Shown here: piece after piece, positions 47,803 to 58,999 of the stretch
Layout: every line of letters begins with the position of its first letter
Numbering within the stretch: the first letter of the stretch is position 1
Program-made: the position numbers and the translations under genes
Assembly (NCBI GenBank): GCA_027625915.1
Contig: JANTQA010000026.1
Coordinates: forward strand, 2,542,001-2,606,000
Source of the DNA: Anaeramoeba flamelloides
Taxonomy: Eukaryota > Metamonada > Anaeramoebidae
Direction of reading: 5' to 3'
Length of the DNA: 64,000 bases
The notes under the pieces: generated by a model
Seen by the model: the letters and a program-made list of their open reading frames with translations, nothing else
The model's database searches: none
Told to the model about the DNA's origin: nothing

Positions 47803-48268
47803 TAATCAATATTTGTTATTCATTATTCTTTATAGTACTAGTGTAATTTCCTTTCAGTCAGAACGGAATTTAATTCTTGGTAAATTAATTCTGGCACAAA
47901 AACCCAAAACCAAGAAAAACTTTTGCGGTTAAATAAAGTGGTATATTATTCACAAATTCTAAGTTATAACATTATTAACAATTATTAATGTCTTTTTAGG
48001 TCTCTAGTAAAAAATATTCATTAAAAAAAAAAAAAAAATCAATTAAAGAAAAATGAAAAATATTTATGATTATTTTTGTGATTTTTGTAAAGGTTTATAT
48101 TTGTATTGATAAATCTAATAACACCAAAAAAAAAAAGGAATTATGGTAGAATAAGAAATATAATATGTATCAGATTTCTTATTATTTTAGATTACATCAA
48201 AAAAAATAAAAAACAAACAAAAGGGAAACATAACTTTGTGTAAGCTTTTATAATTAAATGAAATATTT
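47803..48268. other. 3' flank of NAC-beta
   Basis: AT-rich sequence downstream of the minus-strand NAC-beta stop. No other feature was seen. Confidence 0.4.
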
Positions 48269-48327
48269 TTATTTTTCTTCTTTCTTTTCTTCCTCTTTCT
48301 TTTCTTCTTTTTCTTCTTTTTCTTCCT

Positions 48328-48361
<34 letters not shown>

Positions 48362-48400
48362 TTCTTCTTTCTTTTCTTCTTTCTTTTCTTCTTCTTCATC
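48269..48400 (-). repeat. Purine-rich Glu/Lys codon repeat in the NAC-beta tail
   Basis: GAAGAAAAGAAA-type units encode the acidic/basic tail. The complementary strand shows a spurious Ser/Phe-rich frame. Confidence 0.8.
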
Positions 48401-48880
48401 TTCATTTACTTTGAAAGTTTCAAGATCTGGGATACCTTCTTCGTCTTCTTGTGTTTCATTGAGGCCTTCACCCATTTCACCGCTTTTATCTTTTAATTGT
48501 TTTAAAAATTCTTCAAGTGTCAAACCTTGTGCCTTAGCAAGTTCTTCTAATTGCTTCATAGAAATTTGTGGTTGTCCGCCTGTTCCAAAGCCAGAAGATG
48601 GAAGTGGTTTGTTTTCACCTTTCCCGATTAATAAATAGGTGTTTCCATTGTAATTGTATTTAAGTCTTGGTGTTCCAAAATGGATCATTTTGTCATCCAT
48701 AATGAAATCAACAGATTGGACGCCGGACATGTCTGTGACCTTTTGCTTTTCTAAGGTTTGGACTAATCTTTTGCTTGTGTTTGATGCGTTGTTTCTGACG
48801 ATCTTTTTTTTTCTTCTGACAGATCCTTTTCCTCCGGTACGGACATTTCTTTTTAATCTTTTGAGTTTTTCTGGGTTCAT
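48269..48880 (-). CDS. Nascent polypeptide-associated complex subunit beta (BTF3)
   Basis: The single-exon protein has 203 residues. It begins MNPEKLKRLKRNVRTGGKGS followed by VRRKKK (residues 21-26). That is the ribosome-binding motif of NAC-beta, usually written RRKxKK. The NAC dimerisation domain follows: MSGVQSVDFIMDDKMIHFGTP, then LKYNYNGNTYLLIGKGENK. A PDLETF block corresponds to the family's VPDLVENF. NAC binds ribosomes near the exit tunnel and shields nascent chains from wrong ER targeting. The C-terminal tail (about 160-203) is an unusual Glu/Lys repeat built of KKEE units, longer than in most relatives. Confidence 0.95.
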
Positions 48881-50686
48881 CTAATTTTGTTGATAAATAC
48901 AAAAAAACAAAATTAATAAAGACACACCAATAGTGATTAGTATAATTTTTTAAATTAATTATTTGGAAAATAAAATAAAATAAAACAAAAAAAATTAAAA
49001 AAAAATTTTTAAAAAAAAAAGAAAAAAAGCAATAAAAATTTTATTCTTTTGATTTTTCTGAAAAGAATAAAAAAATTTAAAAAGATCTTTTTTTTTTGTT
49101 TCATCTTTTTTGTTTTTTAAATAACAGGTTTTGATTTGAAAAAGAAAATTGAACTAATTACTTTATTTGCTGAATATTATAAATTTGATTTTATTAAGGA
49201 AAAAATGTTAAAAAAATGAATTCTTTTCAATTTATTTGAGGTGGGTTTTCTTGAAAACTCTTTTTATCAACTGAGGATTATTGGTGTATTTGTTGAGAAA
49301 ATTACAATTATTCTACATTAATTCAAAGAAAATCATCACTTATTATCCTTTTTTATTCAAGTCATTATCAATCTTGTATGAAGAAGTAGATCTACCATGA
49401 AAGTGTAATGAAAAACAAGACATAAACATTATTAATTGATAGATCTTTATTTAAGATCAAGATTTGGAATGTTAATTAGTTTTCATTATTCTGTTGTTTG
49501 ATCCTTTTTTAAGAAATGTCAAATCTGAGAAATAAAACTTGATATATTTTGCTAATCTTTTCTTAAAATACTTGATCAATCCAATGGTGGAACAGAATAA
49601 TTTCATGGCCACTGTTTCTTCAAACCCTACTAACTATAGCTATTGGGATTTATGAAGCTTAGAATGTGTTTTTAAAAATAAAAATGAAACAAAAGAAAGG
49701 AGTTGAATAGTATGGGTAGATAATGAATTATGCTTACCAAAAAATAACACATTTAGGATTTGTCTCACATATACCGCGTAGAATTTTCTCAAAAGTCAAA
49801 GAAGTTTGTCTTAGGTTAATTAAACAGCAACCACCTTAGTTGTGTAAGGATGTATCTTTTCAAGAATTAGTATTTTTTGAAAAAATTAGTAACTTCTGAA
49901 TTTTAAATTGTAACAAATAAACAAAACATAAAACTTCAAGGACAATTATAAAATCTTGGGTACCTTCCAAAAATTTAAAAATCAAACTTTACAAAAATTA
50001 AATACTTATATACTGAGAAATTCAAACACAGTTAATAAACTTTTTATTCAATTTCGATTTTTGAAAATGTATCAAGTCAACTTTTCAAACAGTTCTTTAG
50101 TAGAAATGTTTTGAAGATCAACTAATTTTACAAAGTTTCTTTGCATTGTGGCTATAAAATACTTTATTCAAATATTAGGGAAAAAATTTGTAAAATGGAA
50201 AATGAACGTAAAATTTTCAGACACCTATTTGAATTTATCAGTACATTTAATGTAATTCAGAGTGGAACCCTTCAGAAGATTACCATTAAAACCAGGGTTT
50301 TGTTCTATATATTTAGTTGTTTTTTTTTTCAGACTTGGGTATTTGAAGATAGGAAGACATATGTATATTCTTGGTTCACATTTAAATTGACTTATGAGGA
50401 TTGATCTTTGATTAATCGAAATGGTTCAATAATTAGTGATGTTTTTCTGATTTGGTAACAATTTGCTGATTTGTTCTTAAGGGAGTAGCTACACTATAAG
50501 GCATGATAAATATTTGAGAGGGGTGAGATAAGAGTATTTTATTTTCGTGGCGGTGATCGTAGATTCTCTAAAAATTTTATTTAAAAAATTATTTGTTATT
50601 TGTTTTTTTAGGAATGTTAAACAATAAAAAAAAAGAGATTATATTGATAAAATAGTTTTGGATTTTTTTTTTTTTTTTTATTAAGA
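48881..50686. other. AT-rich spacer upstream of NAC-beta
   Basis: It includes the NAC-beta promoter side. TTAAGGGAGTAGCTACACTA at about 50478 resembles the left end of the TTAAGGG-type elements (T5/T9/T10), but no matching right end was found before the next T1 copy. No gene is supported; the open frame at 50141-50404 has no recognisable domain. Confidence 0.4.
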
Positions 50687-51218
50687 TAAACTTAATTCTA
50701 AAAATTTGGACACAGTTTAAACAGTCGAAAGAATAGCAACACCAGACTTTATATTCAATTTGGAAATCATTTACTTTTAAAAACTATTTCATTTTTTGTC
50801 TTTTTTGTTTTGTTTTCATTTTCAATTTTTCCAGTTACCTAATCTGTTTGGTTAGATCTGGAAATTTTTTTTCGATGGTTGATAGAATGTTAGTGTTGAG
50901 TTTGTTTAATAGAATAATCACATACAATTGGTCAATTGTATCTTATCATTTCATTGATCAACAATTGTTCGTGTAATTTTAGCAAATTTATCTAAAAATT
51001 TTTTTTTCTGATCTTTTGATTATTTTGGACACACTGGTTTTGATTTTTTTTTTTATATTGTTTACTTTTCTTTGGATGAAAAGGATTGCTTATAAAAACA
51101 TTAATACTTTTTTACTTAAATGTGATTTTATATTAGGTTTGGAAAAATATAATAAATTGAGTTTTTGTTTTCCCATTTTTGATTTTCTGATGTGTACAAA
51201 TTTTTGGAATGGGGTTTA
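50687..51218 (-). mobile_element. T1 MITE, copy C
   Basis: The 532-bp element begins TAAACTTAATTCTAAAAATT, then TGGACACA, and ends TGTGTACAAATTTTTGGAAT, then GGGGTTTA. TA borders. It is reversed relative to copy A. Confidence 0.9.
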
Positions 51219-51870
51219 GTTTTTTTTTTTTTTGGGAGAAGATAATTTTAGATACTTGGAATTTAACTTATAGCTATTTTTTGGTTTAAAAATTGATAAA
51301 ATATAATCATACTCACTTCTCCAATTCCACCAAATCCAACTATTTAAAATCCTAACAATTAATGTTTTGGGATAATTATTATTTTTTTGGAATCCTTCTA
51401 GCCATTTAAGTTCCATTTTTATTTCCTTTTGTGATTCTCTCGATGATAATCTTGTTGTTTATTTTAAACAAAATCCATTAATCCCAAATGTCACTGATAA
51501 AAAAAATCTTTCTTTTTACTTTTTGTTGTCATGATTTAAAAAATTCAAAAATGATGAAAAAATAAAAAATGAAAAAATTAAATGCAACAATAGAATGTTG
51601 AGATAAGGACAAAAGAAAAGTCATTCAACATTTTAAGTACTATTTTTTGCAATTCAACTCAACATTCTATTGTGGCAATTTCTTTGAGACTTTGAAATAA
51701 AAATATTAAAAAATCTAATGAATGTAGTACTTTAAATACTTATAATCAATGATTTTGATCCCAAAGTAAAAAATGTTATTTTCTGATCCTTTTCAAAATT
51801 GCCAAAAAGTGAAAAATTTTCCTTTACCGTGGCTGCTCACTTAATCATTCTCAACAAAAAGTAGTTTAAT
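51219..51870. other. Short spacer between T1 copies
   Basis: An imperfect inverted pair is visible: CAACAATAGAATGTTGAG near 51585 and CAACATTCTATTGTGG near 51660. No gene was recognised. Confidence 0.4.
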
Positions 51871-52418
51871 TAAACTCCAATTTGGAAAGTTTAACATATC
51901 GAAATTCTATTTTTGAAAAAAAAATCTTATTTAATCAATTCTTGAAAAAATACCTAAATTAGAACTCATTCGATAATCTAAATGTTAACAATTGTTTATA
52001 AATTATAAAACCCACAAAACAAAAAATAAATAATTATCAATACAAATAAATCACATGTGTGTTAATAATTTTGGAGAGAGAAAAACAAAAAATTGCATGG
52101 ATAAATTTGTTTAAATTCTATTAGGAATATCGATCGATCAAATGGTTAGATCCATCAACTAATTTTATTTGAGTTCTTCTATTTGGAACAGCTCAACTTT
52201 CACCTAATACCAATGGTTGAAAAAAATTTTGATCCAACAAAATATCTTAGGTAATTCAAAAAAATCAAATGACAACAAAAAACTAAAAGATGAAAAATGA
52301 TTTCTTTAGATCTTTTCCAAAAAATCAAAATTATTTCCAATTTGAATAAAAATGTATTATAGTGATTCTTTTAACCGTTCTAACTATTTTGGGAAAAAAA
52401 TTGAATTTTAGTTTTGTA
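51871..52418 (+). mobile_element. T1 MITE, copy D
   Basis: It begins TAAACTCCAATTTGGAAAGT and ends near GAATTTTAGTTTTGTA. The interior GATCGATCAAATGGTTAGAT matches copy B closely. The right border is slightly degraded. Confidence 0.82.
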
Positions 52419-52446
52419 TGTTATTATAGATTCCAATCCAAATAAA

Positions 52447-52646
52447 TACAGTCATTTCCACTTTGAAGGCACAAACTTTAAACGAAATTTAATTCACAAA
52501 AAAATCTCAAATTAAGGCACAAAATTTTTAATTATTTTTTTTACAATTTATTTTACTAGAATCTGAATTTGGTGCCTTAATTTGAGATTTTTATTGTGCC
52601 TTAAATTTGGTTGAAAGTTTGTGCCTTAAAAGTGGAACTGACTGTA
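52447..52646. mobile_element. T3 foldback MITE, copy 3
   Basis: The 200-bp hairpin element starts TACAGTCATTTCCACTTTGA and ends AAAAGTGGAACTGACTGTA. It lies 28 bp after T1 copy D. Confidence 0.9.
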
Positions 52647-52649
52647 GGG

Positions 52650-53420
52650 GAAAGCTTTTGTATATTTTAAAATATTCCTGGAAATACCAGATAACCTAAA
52701 ATATCCAAAAATTTATAAACAACATAAAAACACATTTTGAAGTATTTATAAGAAACCCTCCCACCTATATCAACAATTTAATAGTAAAATAAATTTACTA
52801 CATAACAATTTTTTTCTTTTTACTGAAAGTATAATATTTGAAAAATTACAAATTTTAGAGAATAATATTCAACCCGTTTTGTGTGAAAGGAATCGGTATG
52901 TTGGATATCTATAAAATTTCTGAAAATTGCTTCAAATGACAAAATGTGTATAAAGTTTTTTGCAAATACTGTTTCTAATTGTAATACATAATTTGAAAAT
53001 TTTGCAATAATGATATTCAAAACAAGAGTATAGTTATATCTAATCTTGCATAAATCCTATACACAAGGTCAACTAAAACCTTTGTATTTAACTTTAAATT
53101 TTAGAAAAGATATTTATTTTAATCTACAGTTACGCAAAACAACACAACATTGACCCAACCATATTTATACATGTTTTATATCTTAAATATATATAAATGT
53201 AGTTACCATTATTGATATGGAAAAGTTGTAATTAAATCAAAATCTACAAAAAATTCTTAATATTTCATATTGTAGATAATTAAATAATTTATTAAATATT
53301 TTGTTATAGAGTAAAATCGTTATTTTAATATAAAAACGTTTATTTATATCACTCGAACTCAATATAGTTTTTCTTATATACATTTTTAATTTCTATTTAA
53401 GTATATAAAATACTTGAAAA
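52650..53420. mobile_element. T13 hAT-like element, diverged copy 2
   Basis: The left part (AAATATTCCTGGAAATACCA) resembles the T13 arm. The interior shares AACCCGTTTTGTGTGAAAGG and TCCTATACACAAGGTCAACT with 21190-21430, in the same order. The right arm is degraded and the end is approximate. Confidence 0.6.
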
Positions 53421-53607
53421 AAGAATAAAAAAAAATAGAAAATAATTTCATATATTATATTTGGAATTAAACTTATAAAAACTTTTTTATGGGATAAAAT
53501 AATCAGCAATGAATTTTAAACAAAAAGATAAAATATTTTTTTGTTTATAGATTGAAAAAATGATTAAAATAATTTTTCTAATAATGTAAAAAATTCATTA
53601 ATTTGTG

Positions 53608-53613
53608 AAAAAA
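53608..53613 (-). terminator. RNA polymerase III terminator of 5S rRNA
   Basis: Six T residues on the transcribed (minus) strand directly follow the 5S 3' end, the usual Pol III stop signal. Confidence 0.8.
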
Positions 53614-53734
53614 GTATTCAGCACCAAGTGTTCGCGAGAGGTTCCCCATCTCACTAACTAGCTTAGCCCTCAATTCGTTGATCTTCTGGGTTCGGAATGT
53701 GTCCAGGATTATTAAATTGGGTATGGCCGAATAC
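53614..53734 (-). rRNA. 5S ribosomal RNA
   Basis: The minus strand reads GTATTCGGCCATACCCAATT at its 5' end, with the conserved GGCCATACC. It continues with ACATTCCGAACCC, GGGCTAAGCTAGTTAGTGAG, ATGGGGAACCTCTCGCGAAC and ACTTGGTGCTGAATAC. The first nine bases pair perfectly, with one G-U, with the last nine (GTATTCGGC with GCTGAATAC), forming helix I. The length is 121 nt, normal for eukaryotic 5S. Pol III would use internal promoter elements within the GCTAAGC...GATGGGG part. It is a single unit here, not linked to other rRNA genes. Confidence 0.95.
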
Positions 53735-54308
53735 ATTAATGACAATTTAATAATTTTTTCAATTTTATAAATACCAATTATTGAAATAAAAAATTATTAT
53801 TGATCTTACAAGCCATAACCAAATTTATCAAATTAAAATATGATATTTAAGCATATTACTAATGAATGGTCATCAATAGATAAAATAAAATTTTAATATG
53901 AATTTAAAATGTCTTTTGTTATAAATAAATTATTTTTAAAAAAAATTATAATTATTGTGGCAAACAAATCACCACACAAAATTTTCTTTCATAAAATACA
54001 AAGTGTTTTAATCATTAAAACAAAGAGTTTTTAATGTTTAGACAACCTATTCTAAAATAAAATATTTTTTTTTTTTTTTTTAAATTTCCTTGGAAAAAAA
54101 AATAAAATCACAATAACCAAGAAAAATTTTTCAAATGTTGTAAAATATTTTTTTTGTGTTATTTATTAATTATACACCCGATACAATTTTTAATTCTAAA
54201 AATTTTCTTTTGAAGAGAATTATTTATCAATTCTCTACCTTAGAATTGATTCATAAGAATTCAAATTACAACTTTTATTTCAAAGACAATTTTTTTATTT
54301 GGGGATCT

Positions 54309-54362
<54 letters not shown>

Positions 54363-54799
54363 TACAAATTATTTAAATACATTTTTAAAAATTAAAAACT
54401 AAAACTTTAGTTTTTACCCCATTTGTTGATTCAGGATTTGCATAATTTTTAATTTGTTCATACAAATGATATTTTTATTTTTTATCTAACATAGAGTAAT
54501 AATTCAATCATTTTTCTTCTTCTCTTTTTATTATTTTGCTAATTTTTTTTAATTACTCCCTTCTCTATATAAAAAAAGAGAAATCTAAAATTATATAAAA
54601 TTGCTTATTAAACTGTTCTATTTAAGTTTTTCAACTCCTTTCAATGCTTAATTTTAAACATTTGGCTTTCGTCTTTTGAAAATGGCTATATTAAAAAGTC
54701 GTCATTTTTTTTCAATTAAATTTTTGTACTAAATTAATAATACTTTATTTAATTTTTCCCTCTTCCTCTTCCGCCTCACCTTCCGCCAGATCTTTTGTT
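53735..54799. other. AT-rich spacer with (TA)n(GA)n microsatellite
   Basis: Contains a 36-bp TA run (54314-54349) changing directly into a GA run (to 54361). No gene was recognised. The ORF over the repeat is an artefact. Confidence 0.6.
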
Positions 54800-55680
54800 T
54801 TTTTCACATATATGATTATAATTCTCTGCATGTTACTTTCTTGTAAATTGCGTTCTGCAATTTCTACCATACCAGCAATTGGTCCTTCTTGTAACGGTTC
54901 TATGGGGCGAATTTTCATTGATATGTGGATATGATAGGAATAAACAAGCTACGGTTTCATTTGTTGGAAGCATTTGTAACAAATGAAAGTTTTAGAATTT
55001 AAACCATGGAATTTGTGCATATCTGTATTTGTATAAGTGCCATTATCAAAATCTTCGATACACCTTTTAAAGAAAGCTTGCATATCAATTCCATTATCTT
55101 TGGGGCAGTCATTCAAATACTTTAGTTCAACTGCATTTTCCCCAAAGCTTTGCTTTTGTATCTCTTTAAAATCTTGATCCTTCACCATTCGAAGTGCGCC
55201 GTGACATTTTCCATGTGGCAGCCCGTGGGCCAATATCGGTTACAATAATAATCATTGCAATATTCACACCGACAACCCATTTCCCGTTATTTGGTAAACG
55301 CTTTGGGAATGGCCGATGGCAGCATTGCATAAATAATGCTTGAGATCGTTTGGATCGCATTTATAATTATCATCATTTCTTTCCTTTAGACATTCTCGGA
55401 ATTTTTGCTTGAGAAGATTTGATTTATTATTATTATTACTCTTGTAATTAAGGTTGTTTCGCGAGCTAGAATCAGAACCAGACGTATCAGGATCACTATA
55501 ACTGGAAGATGATTCGCTATCGCCTTCTTTCTTTTTTTCTTTTTCCTTTTTATTCTTGGTTAATATGGTCCTGCTCATCAAGATCTTCTAATTCATCTTT
55601 GTCACGTCTTTTAGATTTGTGCTTCTCAAGATAAGACTCGACAATATTTTTTAAGGTGTGGTTATGTGAAAATGTGCTCA

Positions 55681-56667
55681 TACTGCCCTTCCAACCCTAC
55701 CGTGAAATCTATGATAAACAGAAAATTCGTTTTCTATGTCATTCTTTCATTTCTATGACAGGGTTTTATGGTTGTGTGATAGCCTATTACAAACCCTGAA
55801 ATTTTATAAGAGAGAAAAAATTTCTCATAGAGAAAAAATTTAAATTTGAATTTTTCACTTACTGTTGAGAGAAAAATGTTGGACACAGAAAAATGGTTGG
55901 ACACCATTTTTAATTGGGAACATTACTGAAATTGAAAATCAAATCCTATTGATAACTAGGTGACTTTTATATAAATCCAGGTTTAAAGGTGTTACAAGTT
56001 CATTAATCTGTGGTTTGTGTAGAATACTCATTTGAATGGTTGATAATTAAAGTAGATCATGCAATTTTAACAAAAATCCAAGTTGTAGTAAAGTTTACTA
56101 TTAATTCTGAAAATGGTAATTTTTAAACTTGATTTAGATTATAAGAGATAAGGTTTTGAAAAAGTAGAATTACATTAATCCTTATTCTACTAAGTAGATT
56201 ATTGTTATTTTCTTTAGTTATTTCACAAACGATTGAAATTAAAAATCATTTTCAGTAATGTTCCCAATTAAAAATGCTGTCCAACCATTTTTCTGTGTCC
56301 AACATTTTTCTCTCAACTGTTAAAACCTTTTCTATGATCAACAATTTCCAAAAATTTTTCAATTTTTTTCAGGATCTTTAATTTCTAAACACCTAAAAAT
56401 CAAAAGGCAGGACCATTTTAAAGAAATTACTAAATTGGATCTCCATTCTTGGGAATCTTTGTTTTGGATTTTTGAATTTGTTTAATAAGCAACAAGATTT
56501 TTTTCTCTAGTTTGAATCACATAAGGAATTTTTTTAAAAAAACTATGTCAAACCATAAAATGTATATGATAGCGTATAACCGAAGATTTTTTTTTTTGTG
56601 TTTAATAGAGACAAAAAAGTCAATTTCTATGTCTGTCAAATTTCACGGTAGAGTTGGAATGGCTGTA
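55681..56667. mobile_element. T11 MITE, copy 1 (in the CHFR pseudogene, itself interrupted by T12)
   Basis: The left end is TACTGCCCTTCCAACCCTAC, then CGTGAAATCTATG; the right end is TTTCACGGTAGAGTTGGAAT, then GGCTGTA. Both borders are TA. Subtracting the inner 463-bp element leaves 524 bp. It sits at the end of the RING coding region. Confidence 0.88.
55860..56322. mobile_element. T12 MITE nested in T11
   Basis: The left end is TACTGTTGAGAGAAAAATGT, then TGGACACAG; the right end is CTGTGTCCAACATTTTTCTC, then TCAACTGTTA. The inverted arms continue for about 70 bp, including TTAATTGGGAACATTACTGA. TA borders. Confidence 0.88.
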
Positions 56668-57493
56668 TCGCCTTGACACACATAGGCATTTTTTACTTTT
56701 TTCTAACCACACACTAATACACCCCCCACAAAAATTATGAAGACATGGAATAACAGAGATTGGGTTATGTTGAATGTCTTGGCATATCGAACATACAAAA
56801 TTTTCGAAAATTCCTTCATCACTTTCTTCTTCTTCTTTTTCGTTTTCTTTTTCTTTTTCTTTTTCTTCTTTTCCTTTTCCTGTTCTTTTTCTTTTTTTTC
56901 ATCTTCTTTTTCATTTTCTTCTAATTCGTTTGGGGTTTTAAATAAATTTATTCTTCTTTTTATTATAATTTGTTTTTCCTTTTTTTCTTGTGAAATTGTA
57001 GAAGGCAGAACAATTTCGTTTTCGCTTTCTGTTTCTGTTTCTGTTTCTGTTTCTGTATCTTTTCTTTTTCTTTTTTAGAACCATTTTTGTTCTTCTCCAT
57101 ATAAAGTTTTAACATTCTAAGCAATATAATTTTATTTAGTTGCTTTCTTTTTGTTGTTAGAAAATTTTTTACAATTAAAGAAATCTCATCATCATTTTTA
57201 AGCCCACAACTTTCATTTTTTGGTCTGGCTTTTTTATTTACAGAAGTACCATTCAAGCAATAATTATAAATGAGTGTTTTTCCGTTTTTCTCTTTGACAA
57301 TTTCAAAAATGCTAATTAGACAACCATTTAAAATCCATCTCAACGTGACAAGTATTTGATCTTCGCAATGAATAGAATTTAACAGATACCAAAAGGGTAT
57401 CATGAAGCGGAGTTCACATCATATATGTTGTTCTTCTTTGGGTTCATCATCTCAGTCATCGAAAGTAAGCGTATCACCTTTTGTAAGTTCCAT

Positions 57494-57632
57494 TTGAGTC
57501 TCAAAAAAAAAAAAAACAAGTTATTCAATTCACAAAAAATGAAATTTCAAGGTGTAGCTTAAAAAAGAATTTCAATAACAAGAAAATAAACCCTAACAAG
57601 ATTTTTGATTGTTAATATTAGGAAAATTGTTA
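57494..57632. other. Spacer between the CHFR pseudogene and the T8 element
   Basis: Short AT-rich stretch that would once have held the pseudogene's promoter. Confidence 0.35.
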
Positions 57633-58147
57633 TAAACTAAATTTCATAATAAATGGCCCACCTTACATTTGAGTAATGAATTGCTTTTGTATCGTTTTGA
57701 AGTTTTTCCTCTCACAATGAAAAGTTTGTAATAAATCATTTTTTCTCTTTTTTATTTTTTCCACAGTATTTTGTTAAAATGGAAAATGAAAATGAAAAAT
57801 TTGAAAGAAGTAACAGATGAATTAATGCAAAATTTGGTTTCAAATATGAAAAAGAGATTAGATTTAGTTATTCAAATGAAAAGAGAATCGATAAATGGGT
57901 TTTTTTACTTATGTAAATTGTCTATTTTTCATGTAATGCTTCATTCAAAATAAATGGCCCAATTTTTTTTAACAGTTTTTTTTATTTTTCTTTCTTTTAT
58001 TTTTAGACAAAAAATAAATATCTCTTGAGTATAGTATTGAATATTAAAATCAAAATTTTTATATTATAATAGATAACTTCAATTTTTAAAAATATTTTTA
58101 TTTAAAATTTGATTTTTAATGGGCCAATTATTATGAAAGATAGTTTA
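57633..58147. mobile_element. T8 MITE, complete copy
   Basis: The left end is TAAACTAAATTTCATAATAA, then ATGGCCCA; the right end is the inverted form TGGGCCAATTATTATGAAAG, then ATAGTTTA. TA borders, 515 bp. The first 330 bp are repeated inverted at 59000-59333 and directly at 63744. The word ATAAATGGCCCA recurs inside at about 57951. Confidence 0.8.
57771..57953 (+). other. Conserved small open frame inside the T8 arm
   Basis: Reads NLKEVTDELMQNLVSNMKKR, then LDLVIQMKRESING. The same frame, with mostly conservative changes, is recognisable in the other two arm copies (EVTDELMKKLISNMK and EVTD.LMKKLVSNMK). It is preceded by TTTTTTCCACAG, a good 3' splice-site match. Function unknown; no start codon context stands out. 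Confidence 0.35.
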
Positions 58148-58560
58148 TAATTTCATTTATTTTCAATCAAATCCTATTTATAAATAATCAAATTTTTTAT
58201 GAAATTAGCCATAAACCTACCTAAAGTTCATTAAATTGAGGTGCTTAAAGAATACTCCTTTAATTATTTGATAACCAAAAGTAGATCTACTTCTTTAAAA
58301 AAACAATAATGTTTTAGAGAGAACTGTTAAGAAATTGGTAAATCATATTTTTTTATTGTTGTTTTTTGATTGGTTGAATGGTTTTTTGAATAAGTTTAAT
58401 TTAATTAATTGGATTTCTGATAAGTGGCAAGTTATAATTTTAAAAGTTTGGTTCTTAAATAAAGAAAAGATTTGTTTTAAATAGAATCAATTTCACATTA
58501 ATTTTCCTAATATTAACCATTAAAAATTGTGTTCGGGATTATTTTCATTCCAGATATTTT
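58148..58560. mobile_element. T12-related sequence, diverged
   Basis: TCAATCAAATCCTATTTATA, AAAGTTCATTAAATTGAGGT and GAATACTCCTTTAATTATTT follow the same order as in the T12 interior at 55935-56060. The ends are not defined. Confidence 0.5.
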
Positions 58561-58999
58561 TTTCAATACGATAATGTTTAATTTTTGAACTCTATTCAGT
58601 CAAAAGAAAGATTTATGATTTACTAAGAACTGTGTATATAAAAATTAAGTGTGTAAACCATTTTTCTAAAGACTGAACTTCAAATGTTTTTTTTTGGAAA
58701 TAATAAAACAAAAAAAAATCTTCAAAATAATTTCATCGAAAATTCAAAAATAATTTTACCACATCTCGAAATTCAAAAATGATAAAAATCTGATTTATAT
58801 TTAACAAAAATTCAAAAATAAACTCGATTTCAAAATCATTTTCCCATTAAATTTCAAATTTTAAGAAATTTTTTTTTAATAATTGAAGCTATTCATTATA
58901 ATATTAAAAATTTGGATTTTATTATTCAGTTCTATAATCAATATATATTTATTTTTTGTCTCAAAGTAAAAGAAAAAAAAGTAAAAAAAACTGTTAAAA
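58561..58999. other. AT-rich spacer, nothing identified
   Basis: No gene or terminal repeats were recognised. Confidence 0.4.

Larger units (their letters stand above)
54800..57493 (-). pseudogene. CHFR-like E3 ubiquitin ligase pseudogene (FHA-RING-Cys-rich-PBZ)
   Basis: From the ATG at 57493 the minus strand preserves CHFR parts in order. An FHA C-terminal half (CLNGTSVNKK, GLKNDDEISLIV) lies at about 57150-57300. A Glu/Lys linker follows, then a RING (FVCSICQDI...CLHNFCGGCIS) at 56690-56800. After a 987-bp transposon come SHNHTLKNIVESYLEKHKSK, an acidic Ser-rich stretch, the Cys-rich GCRCEYCNDYYCNRYW, DFDNGTYTNTDMHKFH, and a PBZ finger (TNCWYGRNCRTQ...NYNHIC) near 54810-54890. CHFR ubiquitinates mitotic targets and binds poly(ADP-ribose) through its PBZ. 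This copy is dead: there are stops at the start of the FHA part and between the PBZ cysteines and histidines, at least four frame changes, and a transposon in the RING. The intact relative is at 60277. Confidence 0.85.

Noticed and set aside
48258-48638. Plus-strand Ser/Phe-rich open frame
   Set aside because: Antisense of the purine-rich NAC-beta tail.
50141-50404. 87-codon open frame
   Set aside because: No recognisable motif; hydrophobic and AT-driven composition typical of chance frames here.
54800-57493. CHFR region as a functional multi-exon gene
   Set aside because: Frame changes lack consistent splice sites, a stop splits the PBZ finger, and a transposon interrupts the RING region.
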